Part shown: piece after piece, positions 6,022 through 9,428 of the stretch
Layout: each line of letters opens with the position of its first letter
Numbering within the stretch: the stretch's first letter is position 1
Source of the DNA: Hyphomicrobiales bacterium
Lineage (GTDB): Bacteria; Pseudomonadota; Alphaproteobacteria; Rhizobiales; Beijerinckiaceae
NCBI GenBank assembly: GCA_027489835.1
Contig: JAIXZF010000417.1
Span: 1 to 9,428, forward strand
Reading direction: 5' to 3'
DNA: 9,428 nucleotides
Program-made: the position numbers and the translations under genes
The notes under the pieces: model-generated
What the model saw: the letters and a program-made list of their open reading frames with translations, nothing else
The model's database searches: none
What the model was told of the DNA's origin: nothing

Positions 6022-6530
6022 GCTCCGGGGCTCCCGGGCAGCAGGAACAGGTCGGTGTCGTCCGGCCTGCCGCCCGCCGCCGTGATCATGGCGTGGACCT
6101 GGCCCCGGTGATGGGTCTGGTGGTTGAAGAAATGCGCTGCGAGGAACCAGTTGGGCTTCGAGACGTCCCGCCCCGCCGCGCCCGAGAACCAGCTCATGTC
6201 GCCGCCTAGCCAATCGGTGCTGACGCCGGCAGCCCACTTCTCGATGCTCGCGTCGAGCTTGCGCCGCGCCGCGGCCATCTCTTCCCAGTCGGAGAACAGG
6301 CTGGCGGATTGCTTGATGCCGCCCTCTGGCTTCGGTGTGCCGGCGAAGCGGTGCAGCCAGACCCCGTCGCCCCACATCAGATGGCTGAGCGTGCCGTGGA
6401 TCGACGAGAAGTAGGAGCCGCGCGGCAGCCTGCGCTCGAGATCGCCGATCGCCTCGGCCTCGCGGTAGAGGCTTTCGTTCTGCCAGCGATTATAGGACGC
6501 CATCAGGCGCAGATGCTCCGGTGAGATCAT
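6018..6530 (-). CDS. DinB/DUF664-like four-helix metal-binding protein
   Basis: This 170-residue cytoplasmic protein has the DinB-family layout. It opens with HLRLMASYNRWQNESLYREA, and a histidine in HGTLSHLMWGD (H50) precedes a late H-x-x-x-H in FFNHQTHHRGQVH (H137 and H141). These three are the expected ligands of the family's divalent metal site. The superfamily includes thiol-dependent S-transferases and many uncharacterised stress proteins, so no specific reaction can be given. The ATG at 6528-6530 lies 11 bases after the stop of the FAD oxidoreductase, with GGAG close behind that stop, so the two form one operon. The open frame extends further upstream through the oxidoreductase, but that part is shadow. 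Its TAG shares CTAG with the stop of the convergent kinase. Confidence 0.85.
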   Translation of the reverse strand: MISPEHLRLMASYNRWQNESLYREAEAIGDLERRLPRGSYFSSIHGTLSHLMWGDGVWLHRFAGTPKPEGGIKQSASLFSDWEEMAAARRKLDASIEKWAAGVSTDWLGGDMSWFSGAAGRDVSKPNWFLAAHFFNHQTHHRGQVHAMITAAGGRPDDTDLFLLPGSPGA

Positions 6531-6541
6531 AACAGGGCTCC

Positions 6542-7759
6542 TCAGATCACGTTGGCTTCCAGAAGCGGCCGGCTCTCGACGATGCGGCGATGGCCGAGCT
6601 CGGACAGATCGAGCGTGACGTGGCGGCCATGCGCGATCCATTCGGCGAGGCCGCGCCCCACTGCGGGCGCCTGCTGCAGGCCATGGCCCGAGAAGCCGTT
6701 GGCCAGCAGCAAGTTCTCGGCGCCTACGGCTGGCCCGAGGATCGCGTTGGCGTCCATGAGGTTCATGTCGTACGGTCCGGCCCAGGCCTGGCCGGGCCTG
6801 ATCGCCTCGAAGGCCGGCACGCGTGCCGCCAGCGCCGGCCAGACCGTCTCCTCGAAGAAGGACCAGTCGACATCGGCGCAGGCCGGGTCGGCCTCGTCCC
6901 AGTCCGGATCGGCCCCGGCCGGAGGCGAGGCGCCGCAGATGAACTGCTGCCCCTCCGCCGTGCGCTGGCCCTCGGGCCGGCAATAGACGCCGCTGGTGTC
7001 GATCATGAGCGGGCAGCCCTCGACCTCGCCCTTGCAGGTGAAGGTAAAGACGAAGCGCTTCTTCGGCCTGACGGGAATGTCCACGCCCGCCGTGGCGGCG
7101 AGCCTCGCGCCCTGCGAGCCGGCGGCATTGACCGCCACGCCGCAGGCGATGCGCGTACCGTCGGCCAGCCTCACCGCCGCGACGCGGCCTCCGGCCATCT
7201 CGTAGCCGACGACCTCGCCGGCAAGATACTGCACGCCGAGCGCGCGGGCCTTCTTGCGGAAGGCCTGCAGCAGGCCCCAGCCATCGAACCAGCCTTCGCC
7301 GCTGAGGCCAAGATTGCCGGCCGCGACGCCGTCGAGGCCGAGCCAGGGAAAGCGCGCCGCGAGCTCGGCCTCACCCAGGAAGGCGACATCGGCCCCTTCC
7401 GCGCGCTGGGCCCGGCTCAACGCCGCGAGCCCGGCCGCGCCCGCTTCGCTGGCGAGGTAGAGATAGCCGCCCTCGTGCAGCCCGATCGAAGGCTCGTCCC
7501 CTTCGAGCGCGAGATGCCGGCCGATCCCGCGCAGGAAGTCGATGCCGAACAGCGAGATGCGGATGTTCACCGGGCTCGAGAATTGCTGCCGGATCGAGGC
7601 GGCCGACAGCGCCGACGCCGAGAGCCGGTAGCTCGGGTCCTTCTCGATCACGATGACGCGGCCCTTGAAGGCCGGGTCGGCGGCGAGGTGATAGGCGGTC
7701 GATGAGCCAACGGCGGCGCCGCCGACGATCACGACATCGGCGTGGAGCGTATCCGTCAT
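6542..7759 (-). CDS. FAD-dependent oxidoreductase, DAO/FOXRED1-like, probable amino acid oxidase
   Basis: This 405-residue flavoenzyme belongs to the D-amino-acid-oxidase superfamily. The N-terminal FAD site is VVIVGGAAVGSS (9-20), a GxGxxG variant with Ala for the second Gly, as is common in this subfamily. E39 ends the second strand (VIVIEKD) and would bind the adenosine ribose. ASIRQQFSSPVNIRIS (54-69) and the C-terminal flavin loop NGFSGHGLQQAPAVGRGLAE (354-373) are typical of FOXRED1-like proteins. I see no signal peptide and no clear covalent-flavin residue. The start gives the dinucleotide fold right away; the ribosome binding site is weak. Being divergent from an ALDH7 gene, it may oxidise a lysine-derived imino or secondary amine acid such as pipecolate or saccharopine, like AmaA in Pseudomonas. 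That substrate is inference from context. Confidence 0.85.
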   Translation of the reverse strand: MTDTLHADVVIVGGAAVGSSTAYHLAADPAFKGRVIVIEKDPSYRLSASALSAASIRQQFSSPVNIRISLFGIDFLRGIGRHLALEGDEPSIGLHEGGYLYLASEAGAAGLAALSRAQRAEGADVAFLGEAELAARFPWLGLDGVAAGNLGLSGEGWFDGWGLLQAFRKKARALGVQYLAGEVVGYEMAGGRVAAVRLADGTRIACGVAVNAAGSQGARLAATAGVDIPVRPKKRFVFTFTCKGEVEGCPLMIDTSGVYCRPEGQRTAEGQQFICGASPPAGADPDWDEADPACADVDWSFFEETVWPALAARVPAFEAIRPGQAWAGPYDMNLMDANAILGPAVGAENLLLANGFSGHGLQQAPAVGRGLAEWIAHGRHVTLDLSELGHRRIVESRPLLEANVI

Positions 7760-7841
7760 GGCCCGGACAATGGCCAGCCTCCACCGTGTTTGGCAAGCGC
7801 GCCATGGCCCCATCTTGACGATTGCATAGCGCGCCCGCCCA

Positions 7842-7854
7842 GCGCATTTTGCGC
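7842..7854. promoter_or_regulatory. Possible operator palindrome between the oxidase and ALDH7 genes
   Basis: GCGCA and TGCGC form a perfect inverted repeat around TTT in the 121-base divergent gap 7760-7880, 26 bases before the ATG of the dehydrogenase. An A/T core flanked by dyad arms is the sort of site bound by Lrp/AsnC-type regulators, which often control lysine catabolism. No regulator gene is in the window. The only promoter-like hexamer nearby, TTGACG at 7815-7820, has no matching -10 at normal spacing. Confidence 0.25.
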
Positions 7855-7880
7855 GCCGCCCAAGCCATCGGAGTGAACCC

Positions 7881-9404
7881 ATGCCAAGCCCCGTGCGCGA
7901 CGACGCGCTCGCCCTCCTGAAGCGCCTCGGCGTTCCCGACAGCGCCTTCGCGGCGAAGGGCCTCGATGCCCGCTCGCCCATCACCGGCGAGGTTGTGACG
8001 ACGGTGCGGGCCCATTCCGTCGCCGAGGCCAGCGCCATCATCGCCAAGGCGCACGAAGCCTTCCTCGCCTGGCGGCTGGTGCCAGCCCCGCGCCGGGGTG
8101 AGCTGGTGCGCCTGCTCGGCGAGGAGCTGCGCGCGGCGAAGGAGGATCTCGGCCTGCTCGTCACGCTGGAGGCCGGCAAGATCATCTCCGAGGGCCTCGG
8201 CGAGGTTCAGGAGATGATCGACATCTGCGATTTCGCGGTCGGCCTCTCGCGCCAGCTCTATGGGCTCACCATCGCCACCGAGCGCCCCTCGCACCGCATG
8301 ATGGAGACCTGGCATCCCATCGGCGTCTGCGGCGTCATTTCGGCCTTCAACTTCCCCGTCGCGGTCTGGTCCTGGAACGCGGCACTCGCGCTCGTCTGCG
8401 GCGATCCGGTCGTCTGGAAGCCATCCGAGAAGACGCCGCTGACCGCGCTCGCCACCAAGGCCATCGTCGAGCGCGCGCTCAGGCGCTTCGGCGCCGATGC
8501 GCCGCCCGGGCTGTGCGCGCTCTTGATGGGCGGGCGCGAGATCGGCGAGGCGCTGGTCGACGATCCCCGCGTCGCGGTGCTCTCGGCCACGGGCTCCACC
8601 CGGATGGGCCGCGAGGTCGGGCCCCGGCTCGCCAAGCGCTTCGCCCGCGCCATCCTCGAGCTTGGCGGCAACAACGCCGCCATCGTGGCGCCGAGCGCCG
8701 ATCTCGACCTGGCCCTGCGCGGCATTGCCTTCGCGGCCATGGGCACGGCCGGCCAGCGCTGCACCACGCTGCGCCGCCTTTTCGTGCACGAGAGCATCTA
8801 CGGCGCGCTCGTGCCGCGCCTCGCCAGGGTCTATGGCTCGGTGAAGATCGGCGATCCCCGCGTGGCCGGCACGCTGGTCGGCCCGCTGATCGACGAGGCC
8901 GCCTTCCGCGGCATGGCGAAGGCGCTGGACGAGGCCCGGGCCGCGGGCGGCAGGGTCCATGGTGGCGGCCGCATCGATGGCATGGGCGAGGGCGCCTTCT
9001 ACGCAGCGCCCGCGCTGGTCGAGATGCCCGCCCAGGCCGGGCCGATGCTGCACGAGACCTTCGCGCCGATCCTCTACGTCACGCGCTATCGCACGCTGGA
9101 GGAAGCGATCGCTCTCCAGAACGCGGTCGGCGCCGGGCTCTCCTCGTCGATCTTCACCCTCGACATGCGCGAGGCCGAAATGTTCATGTCCGCTGCGGGG
9201 TCCGATTGCGGCATCGCCAATGTCAACATCGGCCCGTCCGGTGCCGAAATCGGCGGGGCGTTCGGCGGCGAGAAGGAAACCGGCGGCGGGCGCGAGGCGG
9301 GCTCCGATTCCTGGAAGGCCTACATGCGCCGCGCCACCAACACGGTGAACTATGGCACGACGCTGCCCTTGGCGCAGGGCGTGGTCTTCGATGTGGAGGG
9401 GTGA
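7881..9404 (+). CDS. amaB: L-aminoadipate-semialdehyde dehydrogenase, ALDH7/antiquitin family
   Basis: This 507-residue NAD(P)-dependent aldehyde dehydrogenase should oxidise alpha-aminoadipate semialdehyde (in equilibrium with piperideine-6-carboxylate) to L-2-aminoadipate in lysine breakdown. Length and sequence fit ALDH7A1/AmaB throughout. Catalytic residues are present: N157 in SAFNFPVAVWSWN, K180 for the cofactor, E260 in LELGGNN, nucleophile C294 in GTAGQRCTT, and E392 in HETFAPI. ALDH7 signatures are DICDFAVGLSRQ (114-125) and GPSGAEIGGAFGGEKETGGG (451-470), followed by REAGSDSWKAYMRR. R293 next to the nucleophile and the S453-G454-A455 loop correspond, as I recall, to aminoadipate-holding residues of human ALDH7A1. 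GGAG seven bases before the ATG supports the start. It is divergent from the FAD oxidase. The gene symbol follows the Pseudomonas enzyme; other bacteria use pcd for the same family. Confidence 0.92.
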   Translation: MPSPVRDDALALLKRLGVPDSAFAAKGLDARSPITGEVVTTVRAHSVAEASAIIAKAHEAFLAWRLVPAPRRGELVRLLGEELRAAKEDLGLLVTLEAGKIISEGLGEVQEMIDICDFAVGLSRQLYGLTIATERPSHRMMETWHPIGVCGVISAFNFPVAVWSWNAALALVCGDPVVWKPSEKTPLTALATKAIVERALRRFGADAPPGLCALLMGGREIGEALVDDPRVAVLSATGSTRMGREVGPRLAKRFARAILELGGNNAAIVAPSADLDLALRGIAFAAMGTAGQRCTTLRRLFVHESIYGALVPRLARVYGSVKIGDPRVAGTLVGPLIDEAAFRGMAKALDEARAAGGRVHGGGRIDGMGEGAFYAAPALVEMPAQAGPMLHETFAPILYVTRYRTLEEAIALQNAVGAGLSSSIFTLDMREAEMFMSAAGSDCGIANVNIGPSGAEIGGAFGGEKETGGGREAGSDSWKAYMRRATNTVNYGTTLPLAQGVVFDVEG

Positions 9405-9428
9405 AGCCCCGACGCTCCACCGGCCCTC

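Noticed and set aside
6531..6983. Upstream extension of the DinB frame through the oxidoreductase gene.
   Set aside because: The real protein begins at the ATG at 6530 behind GGAG; the extension is an out-of-frame reading of the oxidoreductase.
7371..9053. Minus-strand open frame of 560 codons over the 5' part of the oxidase and most of the ALDH7 gene.
   Set aside because: It lies opposite the ALDH7 gene, whose catalytic residues are intact, and its sequence is low-complexity Arg/Ala/Gly/Asp without motifs.

Overview
The window is high-GC DNA with dense, short-spaced genes and start/stop overlaps. The proteins look alphaproteobacterial, most like Rhizobiales/Hyphomicrobiales such as Bosea or Methylobacterium-type soil bacteria. 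That placement is inferred from protein style and gene content; no marker gene is present. Nine genes are supported, one of them cut by the left edge. No non-coding stretch exceeds 300 bases, and I see no tRNA, rRNA, CRISPR array, insertion sequence or phage gene.

Region 1 (1-3670, minus strand) is a ugp operon for uptake of sn-glycerol-3-phosphate and its diesters, read right to left: ugpB (binding protein), ugpA (permease), a small unrecognised exported protein, then ugpE (second permease, running off the left edge). The ATPase gene ugpC is not in the window and would be expected further left. The ugpB promoter region carries three PhoB half-sites at exact 11-bp spacing, so phosphate starvation should switch the operon on. 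A hairpin sits against the ugpB ribosome binding site, and another lies between ugpB and ugpA. The small exported gene is wedged between the two permease genes by a TGATG stop/start overlap and is the most unusual item here.

Region 2 (3902-6021, plus strand) is a translationally coupled pair transcribed divergently from ugpB: a fumarylacetoacetate-hydrolase-fold protein resembling 2-keto-3-deoxy-pentonate dehydratases, and a PfkB-family sugar kinase resembling fructokinases. They suggest sugar or sugar-acid catabolism, but the two activities do not belong to one obvious pathway.

Region 3 (6018-9404) is an oxidase/DinB operon on the minus strand, divergent from an aldehyde dehydrogenase on the plus strand. 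The dehydrogenase is a clear ALDH7 (antiquitin/AmaB) enzyme for alpha-aminoadipate semialdehyde. The divergent FAD oxidase is of the D-amino-acid-oxidase/FOXRED1 type and could supply the semialdehyde or its cyclic imine, as AmaA does in the Pseudomonas pipecolate branch of lysine degradation. The DinB-fold gene ends in a 4-base convergent overlap with the sugar kinase.
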